Origin: an uncultured Acetatifactor sp.
GTDB taxonomy: Bacteria > Bacillota > Clostridia > Lachnospirales > Lachnospiraceae
Direction of reading: 5' to 3'
Length of the DNA: 37,827 bases
Assembly (NCBI GenBank): GCA_910577185.1
Contig: CAJTLR010000034.1
Coordinates: forward strand, 1 to 37,827
Shown here: positions 1 through 9,171 of the stretch, in pieces
Position numbering within the stretch: position 1 is the first letter of the stretch
How the letters are laid out: every line of letters begins with the position of its first letter
Program-made: the position numbers and the translations under genes
Notes under the pieces: generated by a model
What the model was told of the DNA's origin: nothing
Database searches by the model: none
Seen by the model: only the letters and a program-made list of their open reading frames with translations

Positions 1-29
1 ACTGACAGTAGTGGCCGCCGGCTTTGGAT

Positions 30-2058
30 TCAGGAGATACGGAACCGGCTGATCAGGCTGTTGAGAGTCCGCGCCTGGCTGGACAGTTCCTTTGAAACGG
101 AAGCGCTTTTTTCGGCAGAGGCGGAATTTGTCTGCACCACTGCGGAAATTTCCCGGATTCCTCTTTCGATCAGAACCATCATCTCGGACTGCTGGACACT
201 GGCAGCGGAGATTTCGTCCATGAGTGCTTTTATTGACTGGATACAATCGTCAATCACCTGCATGGCGGAAACGGCATGGGTAGTGGATTCCGTTCCTGTC
301 TTTACATCCTCAATGGGAATGATTGATCAGGCGTGTGGTATTCTGCGCGGCTTCGGCAGACTTGGCCGCCAGCTCCCGCACTTCCTCTGCCACCACGGAA
401 AATCCTTTTCCCGCGGATCCGGCGTGAGCCGCTTCCACGGAAGCGTTCAAAGCCAGGATATTGGTCTGGAAAGCAATATCTTCAATGGTTTTAATGACTG
501 TGACGATTTTTGCCGATGACTGGTCGATATTTCTGGTAGCCGTTTTCAGCTGTTCCATTTTCATATCGGCTTCAGCCGTGTAGCTGGTGGCTTTGTCCAC
601 CAGTTCGCTGGCGTTGCCGCATCGTGTGGTGCTGGCCTGGATCTGCGATGTGATGGAAGTCACATTCGACACAAGGCCGTCGATGGAAACCGCCTGCTCC
701 ATGGTACCCTGGGAAAGTGCCTCTGCACCGGAGGATACCCGGTCCGCACTTGTGTCCACCTGGCTGGCAACCTGGGAAATGTCACGTATCACATTCATCA
801 GGTTGGCATGTATGGAGATAAGGCTTTCGGATAAGGCCCTGAAATCCCCGATATAATAGGACTCGTTCTGGGTTACGTCCACAGCCAGGTTGCCATCGGC
901 TATTTCCCCCAGAATCCTTCCCACATCATCAATGGTTTTGCGCAGGCAGCCGCATACATGGTGGGTGGTCTGCGCGATCATGCCGATCTCGTCCGACCTG
1001 CCGTAAAAGGCTTCCAGTTCATTGTCCGCAGAGAGATTTAAATCGCCCAGATGGCCGATAGCCCGCTCCACGATCATGAGCTCCCGGCTTTCCCTGCGTA
1101 AAATCAGAAGGGTCAGCAGAATAACCGCAGAAGCCACGGCGGCGCACAGCCAGCCCACTATCGTGCGCACCGATGTGACAACGCTGTAGACATCGGAGGT
1201 GCTGTTGCGGACCATAAAGACCCATTCACGGTCTTTCAGATATTTGTATACTACCATTCGGTCAACGCCGTTTTCGTCCTCGTAAAAATATGTGCCCGCG
1301 TCAGTGCTTCCGGTTTCCCGGATCTGGCGGAGAATCTCCAGATATCCCTGATCAGTGGTTTCCGTGTTCAAAAGCGTGTCGTCCTCATGGTACAGGTATA
1401 CACCGGAGCTTACATTTAAAAAAGCATATTCACTCTGGGGGAGTCCCTCGATACTCAGATTGGTCAGGGAATCCATAAGATGGCTGGCGTAAACCCCGGC
1501 TCCCGCATAACCGATGCATTCCTGGCCTTCAAATACAGGGTAATACATGGAAAGAATCATGCTGCCGGTTCCGGGCGATTTCATGATTCCCAGATTTGTC
1601 AGCTGCTGTTCTGACAGAATGGTATCCTGGAATGTTTTCAGGGAATCTCCTTCCCGGGTGGTGATTCCGATGGCTCCCTGGGATGTGTGTGTCAGTACAT
1701 GGGTGACAGGAGTGGCGATATACAGACCTTCAAAAATGCCCTTGACAGAGGCGAATTCCTCGGTATATTTCTGGGCATTCTCCACAAGCTCCGGATTTTC
1801 CGGATCCAGAAGAAGATCGCGAACCTGGCGGCCCAGGGCAAATGCAGTTACATATTCTTCCACGGAAGCCACATATTCGTTGATGATGGCAGCCCTGGAT
1901 TCCACTGCGTCTGTCATTTGGTTGGTGATATCTTTTTTGACCATGGAAGCGGTGTTAGAGGATACGACGACCCAGAGCAGAGACATTCCGGCCAGAGTGA
2001 TGATAGTAGTAATAATTCCAATGCGCGTTGCAAGCCTTTTGTTTGCTAGAAATTTCAT
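30..2058 (-). pseudogene. Methyl-accepting chemotaxis protein, frameshifted near the C-terminus
   Basis: This is a membrane chemoreceptor that would signal to CheA/CheW. The start at 2058 has a perfect AGGAGG (2066-2071) seven bases upstream. The protein shows TM1 at about residues 12-32, an extracellular dCache-like sensor region, TM2 at about 300-320, a HAMP region, and the methyl-accepting domain with its conserved hairpin tip (FQTNILALNASVEAAHAG) near residues 530-547. The first frame stops at 310 after TTRLINHSH. The remaining about 90 residues of the signalling domain continue in another frame down to a stop at 30, ending in LNSLISRFRIS, a normal receptor C-terminus. Removing one base from the GGG run at 315-317 (CCC on the coding strand) gives LINHSIEDVKTGTEST, which fits the family and yields about 675 residues. 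The family call is firm. Whether the frameshift is a real mutation or a sequencing error cannot be decided here. Confidence 0.9.
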
Positions 2059-2107
2059 GAATAGACCTCCTGAAAAAATTGAAAGGATTAACATATCCCG
2101 GTAGAAA

Positions 2108-2136
2108 ATTATAACACATAAAACGATTTTTGTCGA
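2108..2136 (-). promoter_or_regulatory. Sigma-A-type promoter of the chemoreceptor gene
   Basis: On the minus strand TCGACA (2131-2136) and a perfect TATAAT (2108-2113) are separated by 17 bases. This would start transcription near 2100 and give a leader of about 40 bases ahead of the ATG at 2058. No sigma-28 (motility-type) motif was recognised. Confidence 0.75.
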
Positions 2137-2208
2137 GTTGCATGCGGTATTTTTTGAAGGGAGGCGCGGGAGCACATGTGACAGTCAGGACCGCTTTGCC
2201 GCATAACC

Positions 2209-2232
2209 AAAACCGCGTCTGTATGCGGTTTT
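2209..2232. repeat. Perfect 8-bp inverted repeat (hairpin or operator candidate)
   Basis: AAAACCGC (2209-2216) and GCGGTTTT (2225-2232) flank an 8-base loop. It resembles a bidirectional terminator stem with A and T ends, but it lies between two divergent genes, where no terminator is expected. It could be a protein-binding site or the relic of a lost gene's terminator. Confidence 0.5.
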
Positions 2233-2321
2233 ACCGGACACAACGGCGCTGCCGGAATGGACGGAGGGAATCAGAACGGGCTTTTGGGACAGAATATAAG
2301 GAATGAAGGGCAAGATGAGAT

Positions 2322-2350
2322 TTTTCTTGTAAAATGTTATTTGTTATGAT
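2322..2350 (+). promoter_or_regulatory. Probable extended -10 promoter for the two-component system
   Basis: TATGAT (2345-2350) is preceded by TG one base upstream, an extended -10 element. TTTTCT at 2322-2327 is a poor -35 with 17-base spacing. Transcripts would begin about 55 bases before the kinase ATG at 2412. Confidence 0.45.
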
Positions 2351-2411
2351 AGTATACTTTTCAAAATAGGATAGCAGGAAATTACTGTAAACGAACTTAT
2401 GAGGGACACCA

Positions 2412-4208
2412 ATGCTGCCACTTTTTTTCTCTGACAAAAAGAGATATTCGGTGAAAAAAATACTGCTGCTGTTTTTCTGCCTGTTTTTGGCTGTGCTAAT
2501 GGCGGGTCTGCTGTTCCTGGCTGTGTATCTCATGCAATGGGCCAGGGAGAACACCCGGGAGAATCACGGAAAACTGCTGGAGAGCTACACAAACGAGATC
2601 GACATCTGGGTCAACAGTCTGTATGATTTTAATCTGAATCTGTATACATCCAACTATGATTTTCAGGTTCTTGCCCAGGGAGGGAATATAGAGAGACAGC
2701 TGATTCACGAGAACAGCCTGCGGAACCTGGTCAATTACAGAACCTACAAGACGGGAGCCATATTTATTTTTGACCAGAATCAGACCATCGATATTTACAA
2801 GTTCGGTTCCGATTATTCGGCCAGGGATTTTCTGGAGGGCGTGGTGCTGAAGGAAGCGATTCTGGAATTCGGCAGGGGGCTGACCATCCAGGAATGCTTT
2901 GCCTGGACCACATTTGCCCATGCTGGAAGGATTTACCTGCTGAATAATTTCCGCTCCGGGAATTTGAATGTATGTTCCATGATAGACCTGGAGAGAACGG
3001 CTGCCCTGATCAACAAGGACAATGAAGACGGAAATATTTACTTTGCTTTTTCGGCGGGGAAACGTTTCCTGACGGAGGCCGGGGCGTTTGCGGAAAAGGA
3101 GGCGGGGGACAGCGTCTGGCAGGAGAAGCCGCCGCTGAACCTTTTTGGCAACAGTTATGTGCTTACGGGTGAGGAACTGACAAATACAAATGTCTCCCTC
3201 TGCGTCATGGAGACACTTACACTTCTGAACGGCTACTCCAGGATTGCCATGGTGATTCTGCTGGTGGTTTTCGGAATACTGACGGCGCTGGTGATAACGG
3301 TATTCCGTGTGATGTCGCGTTATCTCCTCTATCCCCTGAAACAGATTGCAGGCGCATCCGAAATGCTGACGGACACGGGAGCGGAGAATACGCCCCGGAA
3401 GCTGGCGGAGCCGGGGGGAAACGGGCGGGACCGGCATTTCCTGGAGATTGAAAAAATTAATGATGCACTGAACGACCTTGTCCGCACAAAAGTCAATCTG
3501 GAAAATGAAAATCAGAAGAGACAGCAGGAAGAGGAGCATGCACAGCTGCAGTATTATCAGCTGCAGACCCGGTCCCATTTTTTTGTAAACTGTCTGAAAA
3601 GTCTCTACGGGATGCTGGAAGCCGGCCAGTACGGGAAAATGCAGCGTATGATCATAGCATTTTCCAATCACATCAGGTATGTGTTTCACGATAATATGTC
3701 CACGGTCACGCTCCGGGAGGAGATCCGGGAGGTGAATGATTATCACAGTATTATAGCCATGGACAGGATGACCCCCATCATTGTGATTGAAAATATTGAG
3801 GAAAGCCTTATGGAGTACAGGGTGCCGCCGCTGTCCGTGCAGACATTTCTGGAAAATTCCTTTCAGTATTCCAGAAGAGAAAACAAAAGTCTGCAGATTG
3901 TGATATGTGCCGAGCGGCTGGTACAGAATGAGAAGTGCTTTCTGAAACTGAAAATTTCCGATAACGGGGAAGGTTTTTCCAGGGATGTGCTGGAGCGGCT
4001 GAATGCCCCGGAGAGCTGTCAGTTTGAGCAGTATCATGTGGGGATCGGTAATCTGAAAAGAAGACTGCAGCTGATATATCACCAGGATTTTTCCATTCAT
4101 TTTTACAATGACCTGAAAGGCGGCGCCTGCGTGGTGATGTATATTCCGGCGCTGACCGGGCAGGATGAACAGTGGATGCCGGTAACGGGCAGGGGAGGCG
4201 TAACATGA
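2412..4208 (+). CDS. YesM-like sensor histidine kinase
   Basis: This is the membrane sensor of a two-component system that would phosphorylate the regulator encoded immediately downstream. The 598-residue protein has TM1 at about 17-42, an extracellular sensor region to about 277, TM2 at about 278-299, a HAMP-like linker, and the His_kinase domain of the LytS/YesM class. The phospho-acceptor is His389 in LQTRSHFFVN, a variant of the usual QINPHFLYN. The ATPase domain shows an N box at ENSFQYS (481-487), a G1 box at DNGEGF (517-522) and a G2 box at GIGN (544-547). A GAGGG lies five bases before the ATG. It overlaps the next gene by ATGA. YesM/YesN pairs usually control nearby carbohydrate transport genes, so the locus to the right is a plausible target; that link is inference. 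Confidence 0.93.
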   Translation: MLPLFFSDKKRYSVKKILLLFFCLFLAVLMAGLLFLAVYLMQWARENTRENHGKLLESYTNEIDIWVNSLYDFNLNLYTSNYDFQVLAQGGNIERQLIHENSLRNLVNYRTYKTGAIFIFDQNQTIDIYKFGSDYSARDFLEGVVLKEAILEFGRGLTIQECFAWTTFAHAGRIYLLNNFRSGNLNVCSMIDLERTAALINKDNEDGNIYFAFSAGKRFLTEAGAFAEKEAGDSVWQEKPPLNLFGNSYVLTGEELTNTNVSLCVMETLTLLNGYSRIAMVILLVVFGILTALVITVFRVMSRYLLYPLKQIAGASEMLTDTGAENTPRKLAEPGGNGRDRHFLEIEKINDALNDLVRTKVNLENENQKRQQEEEHAQLQYYQLQTRSHFFVNCLKSLYGMLEAGQYGKMQRMIIAFSNHIRYVFHDNMSTVTLREEIREVNDYHSIIAMDRMTPIIVIENIEESLMEYRVPPLSVQTFLENSFQYSRRENKSLQIVICAERLVQNEKCFLKLKISDNGEGFSRDVLERLNAPESCQFEQYHVGIGNLKRRLQLIYHQDFSIHFYNDLKGGACVVMYIPALTGQDEQWMPVTGRGGVT

Positions 4209-5785
4209 ACATTCTGATTGTGGATGACCAGGCGTCGGTATTGTACGGTATCAGACAGAATCTTGATTTTGCGGGCCTGGGATTTGCCCGGGCTTTTTTT
4301 GCCGCAGGCGCGGAGGAAGCCAGGCATATTATACAGACGGAAGAGATCCATGTGATGCTGTGTGACATTGAGATGCCGGGGGAGGACGGACTGTCGCTGA
4401 ACGAGTGGGTGCAGGAGACAAACCCGGACATGATCAGGATCCTGCTCACATCCCATGCGGAGTTTTCCTATGCCCGGCAGAGTATCCGGCTGGGCTGTTT
4501 TGATTATATTGTCCAGCCGGCGCCCTATGATGAAATAGAAGCGGTGCTGAGAAAAGCGGCAGAAAAGTATATGGCGGACGAATCCGGAAGAAAACTGCTA
4601 AGACACGGCCAGGTCTATGACGGAAATAAAATGCAGATGCTGGAAAAAACCATATACAAATTATATTCTGCCAATGAGGATGATGTGAACCAGTCTGTGC
4701 GGATACTGAACGAAATGGGATATCCGGTAAGCGCCTGTTCCGGGGTACAGATGATCATGATCAATATTTTTGACTATGTCAGGCGGGACGATCCGGATTA
4801 TGCGGATTTCCGGAACCGGCAGATACTGGTGTCTGCCCTTGACACATGCGGCATGGCGCCGTCCCTTACTTATTTTTTGTGTGAAAATACGCTGCATCAA
4901 TATGTGATTCTTCTGGTCAGTGCGGCCGGGCTTCCCATGGATATTCCGGAGGACTTTTATGTGGTTCTGTATGAGAAGATCAGGGCAGGGCTCCGTGTGG
5001 CCCCCGGCATGTATGTAAGCAGCTTTACGGAACTGAAATCGCTGCGGAAGAAAGCCGGGGAAACCAACACCATATACCTTAACAATACGGATCATAAGCC
5101 GGGAATTTATTATACTTCGGAAAAAGTGGTTCTGAACAGGACCCTTGACCTGAAGGAGAACATGCATAGATGGAAACTTCTGTTAAACGGAAAACAGTAC
5201 AAAAATCTTCGGGAAAGCATCTTTTCCCATGTGGACTTTCTGTTGAAGGTAAATAAACTGAATTACGCCGATATCTGTAACCTTCATCAGCAGTTGACCC
5301 AGATGTTTTTTTCCTATTCCTATGAAAATAATATCGATATCATGGATCTGTTCCAGGGGGAGTATTCCTATAATGATTACATGGATGGTTTTTCGGATTC
5401 CAGGTCGTTAAAGGAAGCCATGGGATACATCATAACGGCGCTTGGAAAGGTGGAGCAGGATGAAGGGACGGATGTGGACAAGGCCAAGCAGTATATCCTG
5501 GATAACCTGTCCAAGAATTTTACGGTGCGGGATGTGGCGGAGCATGTGCACCTGAGCCCGGAGTATTTTACAAAAGTGTTTAAGGCGAAGACGGGACAGA
5601 ATATTAAAAACTATATTCTGCAGGTAAAACTGGATGTGGCCAAGGATCTTCTGGCCACACCCAATATTCCCATAAGCATGATTGCTGCCGAAATCGGATA
5701 TGATAATTTTTCCCATTTCACCCAGATTTTTAAGAAATATGAAGACATTACTCCCACGGAATACCGGAAGAAAATCCTGGGCTAG
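4205..5785 (+). CDS. YesN-like response regulator, receiver plus AraC-type DNA-binding domain
   Basis: This 526-residue transcription factor pairs with the kinase upstream; its ATG overlaps the kinase stop (ATGA at 4205-4208) and follows GGGGAGG by about six bases. The N-terminal receiver has acidic residues Asp7 and Asp8, phospho-acceptor Asp54 (CDIEMPGEDG) and Thr82. The lysine that normally precedes the conserved proline is Gln104 here (DYIVQP). A linker of about 290 residues follows. The C-terminal roughly 100 residues form the double helix-turn-helix of AraC/XylS regulators, with FTVRDVAEHVHLSPEYFTKV and IAAEIGYDNFSHFTQIFKKY. The gene is convergent with the deacetylase gene on the other strand. 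Its targets are not visible, but the sugar importer promoters at 13557-13865 are the nearest sensible candidates. Confidence 0.93.
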   Translation: MNILIVDDQASVLYGIRQNLDFAGLGFARAFFAAGAEEARHIIQTEEIHVMLCDIEMPGEDGLSLNEWVQETNPDMIRILLTSHAEFSYARQSIRLGCFDYIVQPAPYDEIEAVLRKAAEKYMADESGRKLLRHGQVYDGNKMQMLEKTIYKLYSANEDDVNQSVRILNEMGYPVSACSGVQMIMINIFDYVRRDDPDYADFRNRQILVSALDTCGMAPSLTYFLCENTLHQYVILLVSAAGLPMDIPEDFYVVLYEKIRAGLRVAPGMYVSSFTELKSLRKKAGETNTIYLNNTDHKPGIYYTSEKVVLNRTLDLKENMHRWKLLLNGKQYKNLRESIFSHVDFLLKVNKLNYADICNLHQQLTQMFFSYSYENNIDIMDLFQGEYSYNDYMDGFSDSRSLKEAMGYIITALGKVEQDEGTDVDKAKQYILDNLSKNFTVRDVAEHVHLSPEYFTKVFKAKTGQNIKNYILQVKLDVAKDLLATPNIPISMIAAEIGYDNFSHFTQIFKKYEDITPTEYRKKILG

Positions 5786-5883
5786 AGCCTGTCTGGAAAT
5801 TCATTTCCGCCATCTGCGCGCCCCGTTTTGCGGGAGATTTGTGCCTGAGAAACGTAAGTGCTGGGCGCACAGACCCAAAACCC

Positions 5884-6774
5884 TTACATTTCCACCGGCG
5901 GCAGCAGGCTGGTGACCTGCCCCGGCTTTGCCTCTGTAAAGAGCTGCCGGAACATGCTGCCGATCCACACGGAGGTGCAGGAAGGATTGTACACAAAGGA
6001 GGAATCCGCCGCGAAGACCAGGCTTTGGTACGCCTGCAGGTAAGAGGCAATTTCTCCGTTTGTGGCATACCAGACATCATCCCTGCCGGATATGGTGCTC
6101 AGCAGCGTCTCCATTTGGTCCCAGTTGTCATGCTGGTCGAATTCATAGGCATGTCCCCAAACGTAAAACAGTTTTGCGGGACTGTAACATGAAAAATGGG
6201 GTGCGTCGCTTAAAAAGGTTTCTGCCAGCCGGAACAAATCCGGGTCATCATGATGGCAGGTGGGATCCCAGGCAAGGAGTCTTTGCGGCAGTTCAAATCC
6301 GCGGGTGGAGGTGATGGTGCGGGAATAAAGCATGCCGCAGTTTTTCAGAACCTCCACAGTGGTTTCATCGTATGAGCCGAATGCATAAGCGTAACCGGTG
6401 ACGGGGAGGTGCAGGATCTGTTCCAGGGTTCTCCGGCAGGAGAGGACTTCCTCCGTGACACGCAGGCTGTCCATGCCGCAGACGGAGGAATGGTACTGCC
6501 CGTGGGCCGCCACTTCGTGACCGGAATATAATGAAGGCAGACTGGCGGCATCAAGTTTAAAATGTTCCACATTGGGCTCGCCCGGCCGAAAACCGGAAAG
6601 GATGTTTTTGCGGCCCAGAAGACCGGAATTGATGTTAAAGGTTCCTTTCACGGAATACCGGTTCATCATTTCTACCAGACGGATATCCTGCATGACCCCG
6701 TCATCATAGCTGAGGGTAAAGGCCCTGGTGAGGCCGCCCGGCCAGTAAAGTCTGTCGCATAATTGTAAGCTCAT
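5884..6774 (-). CDS. NodB-like polysaccharide deacetylase family protein (CE4)
   Basis: This 296-residue protein belongs to the carbohydrate esterase 4 family, metal-dependent enzymes that remove acetyl groups from sugars. The metal/base motif is at LSYDDG (Asp24, Asp25). The second motif is HGQYH (His91 and His95), after TFNINSGLLG. A later WGHAYEFD probably supplies another active-site histidine. No signal peptide or membrane segment is evident, so a cytoplasmic location is likely, unlike the cell-wall deacetylases of this family. It is the last gene of the minus-strand operon, 21 bases after the serine hydrolase. The ribosome binding site is weak: AAAGGA lies about 14 bases from the ATG, but no better in-frame start exists. 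The substrate is unknown; a role in deacylating the imported sugar is inferred from context. Confidence 0.82.
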   Translation of the reverse strand: MSLQLCDRLYWPGGLTRAFTLSYDDGVMQDIRLVEMMNRYSVKGTFNINSGLLGRKNILSGFRPGEPNVEHFKLDAASLPSLYSGHEVAAHGQYHSSVCGMDSLRVTEEVLSCRRTLEQILHLPVTGYAYAFGSYDETTVEVLKNCGMLYSRTITSTRGFELPQRLLAWDPTCHHDDPDLFRLAETFLSDAPHFSCYSPAKLFYVWGHAYEFDQHDNWDQMETLLSTISGRDDVWYATNGEIASYLQAYQSLVFAADSSFVYNPSCTSVWIGSMFRQLFTEAKPGQVTSLLPPVEM

Positions 6775-6795
6775 GATATTGTCTCTGGTCCTTTC

Positions 6796-7983
6796 TTATT
6801 CTGTCTTTCCGAATATTCCCCCATAGGCCAGATCCCGAATGGCGGGATGGATATGAGAGTATGCTTTTGGAAATCCGAACACATGCTGCACATAGAAAAT
6901 ACTGATCTTATTGAGGGGATCCGCCAGCACATAGGCCCCGGCGGCGCCGTCCCAGCCGAATTCCCCGGGAGGGACAAGGCTGTCCCGGCTTTCGGTGCGG
7001 ACCCGGACCCCCAGTCCGTAGCCGTATTCCTTTTTTCCGGTCATGCGGAAATCCTCCAGCTGTCTTCCCGTGGTGTAGGGGATGGTGAACAGTCTCACCG
7101 TATCCCCGGAGAGAATGGCGGAGCCATTCCATCCGGTGCCGCCGCAGGCAAGGCAGTCTATGAATTTGCTGTAGGATGCAGCAGTGCCGAAAAGCCCTGC
7201 CCCGCCGCTTTCATAGTTTTCCGTGATCCGGAACCGGCTGTGGTAACCTTCGGGATAGGGGAGAATGTTGTCGGTAAGCAGGCCATCCGGCCCGATTTCC
7301 GTGCGGTAGAGGGCAGAGGGCACGGCATCCGGCCGGAAACGGAAATCCGTAATTCCCAGGGGGCCGAATAAATTCCGGTCCAGGTATTGGGAAAAACGCA
7401 TTCCGGAAACCTTTTCCACAACGCCTGCCAGAATATCATGTCCCAGATTGTAGGACCAGCGCTCTCCCGGCTCGTACACCAGCGGCATTCCGGCCATGGA
7501 GGAGATCACTTGGCAGGTGGAGGCCTGGTTTCCGCTGCGTTCTTTCAGCCGGTTCAGCACTTCCGACTCCGTGTCATAAGACAGGCCCGAGGTCATGGTC
7601 ATCAGGTCGATGATGCGGATGGAACGGTGGGCCAGATGACAGGGGGTATCTTTGTCCGGCCATTTGGTGGGGAAAGAGATACTGAAATCATCGGCAACCC
7701 GCAAAACGGAAAACTCCGGGAAGAAATCAGTGAGCTGATCATACAAGTGCAGTTTTCCCTGCTCTATCAGCTGGAGAACGGCGGTCATGGTAATCACTTT
7801 GGAGGCCGAATAAAGCATGTAAATGTCGTTTGGGTCCACGGGTTTTTTCTTTTCATAATCCGAGAAGCCAAAGCCGTGGCGGTAGATGGTTTCATGGTTC
7901 TGGCATATGATACAGTCCCCGCCGGGGATTTTGTAATTTGTTTCCAGGGAATCAAGATATTCTGTGAGTTTGGTAAAATTCAT
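6796..7983 (-). CDS. Beta-lactamase-family serine hydrolase (class C / EstB-type)
   Basis: This 395-residue protein has the serine beta-lactamase / penicillin-recognising fold. The SxxK motif is SASK with Ser59 and Lys62, and the probable second motif is at Tyr178 (WSYNLGHD). The ATG follows AAGAGGTG by about seven bases. There is no signal peptide, which argues against cell-wall or antibiotic work. Cytoplasmic relatives of this type, such as family VIII carboxylesterases like EstB, hydrolyse esters. It lies in the minus-strand operon between an esterase gene (35-base gap) and the deacetylase gene. A second, divergent member of the same superfamily is encoded at 15469-16974. Deacylation of an imported sugar ester is the inferred role; a peptidase activity is the alternative. 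Confidence 0.88.
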   Translation of the reverse strand: MNFTKLTEYLDSLETNYKIPGGDCIICQNHETIYRHGFGFSDYEKKKPVDPNDIYMLYSASKVITMTAVLQLIEQGKLHLYDQLTDFFPEFSVLRVADDFSISFPTKWPDKDTPCHLAHRSIRIIDLMTMTSGLSYDTESEVLNRLKERSGNQASTCQVISSMAGMPLVYEPGERWSYNLGHDILAGVVEKVSGMRFSQYLDRNLFGPLGITDFRFRPDAVPSALYRTEIGPDGLLTDNILPYPEGYHSRFRITENYESGGAGLFGTAASYSKFIDCLACGGTGWNGSAILSGDTVRLFTIPYTTGRQLEDFRMTGKKEYGYGLGVRVRTESRDSLVPPGEFGWDGAAGAYVLADPLNKISIFYVQHVFGFPKAYSHIHPAIRDLAYGGIFGKTE

Positions 7984-8018
7984 GTTGACACCTCTTAAAA
8001 AATGTGACGGGACACAGG

Positions 8019-9149
8019 TCAGAACCGGCGGGAATTGACCTGGGCGGTCATCCAGCTGAGCATGTGGCGCTCATTGTGGTACACCAGTGTCCAGCAATTG
8101 TGGTTTTCGCTTCTGATCTGGGCGTCCGTGAGTCCTTCGGAACACCCGATGCCGTATTTTTTCAGTTCTTCCGCGGTAAAGAGCGTGAGTTTTACGTCAC
8201 GCCTGCCCTGCTCCCACAGATGAGAGCAGGCATCCGTCAGAAAAGCGTGGCGGTTGCGCTGATGGTCAATATAGGCGCTGGAGATCCAGCAGGGCACCGG
8301 GGGCAGTTCATGCAGGATGGAATAGGTCTCGCTGTTCATGGTGGGACAGATGATGCAGGAGGCGGCAAATAATCCGGGCGCAACGGAGAGCATCCGGAGA
8401 CAGCCCCCGCCGCCCATGCTCATGCCCGTGAGATAAATGCGGGAAGGATCCACTTTTTCCGCGCGGACCAGCCGCAGGATTTCCGCTTCAATACCGGCCA
8501 GATAGTCCCGGTTCCAGCCCCTGGCAGATTTGCCGCAGTGGGGAAGGGCGCCCAGGTCCATGTGGTCAAACTGTGAAAATCCTTTCATGGAGCCCAGGGC
8601 CGCCTCAATGGAAATCCCGTTGTCAGGGGCCTGGGGCGCCATAATATAGAAGTCCGGAAAACGTTCTGCCAGGGAGATGGCGCCCATGGTTCCGGTGAGC
8701 TGGAGGCAGTTGTCGCTGCCGCATTCCCCGCCTCCGTGAAGGAACAGAATCAGGGGACGGGGGACGGAGGCAGAGGGGACATGCATCCGGTACACAATGC
8801 CGTTTTCCCGGAAGCTGTCAAAATCCGATTCCCCCCTGACAGTGCATAAATCACATGTGCCGGGGGAATATTCTGTTTTTTCACCATGGATGGTTACCGC
8901 AACGCGTTCCTTTCCGGTGAGCCGGAAAGGGGAAAAGAAAATTTCGATGGCATCTTCCCTGATTCTGATGGAGGAAGCCGCCGTGACCGGGTGCATTCCG
9001 CTTAAGTCCCCGCAGGCATTTATGATTTCCGCCTGTACGGCAGAACTGTCCCTGTGATCGGAGATACCGTGACAGCCCTTTAAGAGCAGAGAATCTGCCT
9101 GATGGCCGAAGTCTCCCACGGATGTGTTGAAATGGGCGTAAAGCTTCAT
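8019..9149 (-). CDS. Alpha/beta-hydrolase esterase with an N-terminal extension
   Basis: This 376-residue protein belongs to the PHB-depolymerase/feruloyl-esterase-like group of alpha/beta hydrolases. The catalytic domain starts around residue 115; LILFLHGGGE forms the oxyanion strand and loop. The nucleophile elbow is GMSMGG with Ser244, and a histidine near the C-terminus (ENHNCW) is a likely triad member. The first roughly 100 residues may be a beta-sandwich domain, which related esterases often carry. I chose the ATG at 9149: a GAGG lies nine bases upstream and the frame above it is the shadow of the previous gene. No signal peptide is seen. It sits 22 bases downstream of another esterase gene in the same operon. 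The substrate is unknown. Confidence 0.85.
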   Translation of the reverse strand: MKLYAHFNTSVGDFGHQADSLLLKGCHGISDHRDSSAVQAEIINACGDLSGMHPVTAASSIRIREDAIEIFFSPFRLTGKERVAVTIHGEKTEYSPGTCDLCTVRGESDFDSFRENGIVYRMHVPSASVPRPLILFLHGGGECGSDNCLQLTGTMGAISLAERFPDFYIMAPQAPDNGISIEAALGSMKGFSQFDHMDLGALPHCGKSARGWNRDYLAGIEAEILRLVRAEKVDPSRIYLTGMSMGGGGCLRMLSVAPGLFAASCIICPTMNSETYSILHELPPVPCWISSAYIDHQRNRHAFLTDACSHLWEQGRRDVKLTLFTAEELKKYGIGCSEGLTDAQIRSENHNCWTLVYHNERHMLSWMTAQVNSRRF

Positions 9150-9171
9150 ATATATAAACCTCGCTTTCTGG

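Larger units (their letters stand above)
2059..2411. other. Divergent intergenic region between chemoreceptor and sensor kinase
   Basis: These 353 bases hold the minus-strand promoter at 2108-2136, a perfect inverted repeat at 2209-2232 and a probable plus-strand promoter at 2322-2350. No coding frame with a ribosome binding site was seen in the remainder. Confidence 0.6.

Noticed and set aside
2496..4100. Long minus-strand open frame opposite the sensor kinase
   Set aside because: The kinase motifs on the plus strand are complete; the antisense product is His/Gln/Pro-rich without recognisable domains.
5786..5883. Possible terminator between the convergent response regulator and deacetylase genes
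   Set aside because: Only a 4-bp stem (CCCG/CGGG) and an unstable GGAAAT-TC-ATTTCC palindrome were found, with no T-run; the support is too weak to call.
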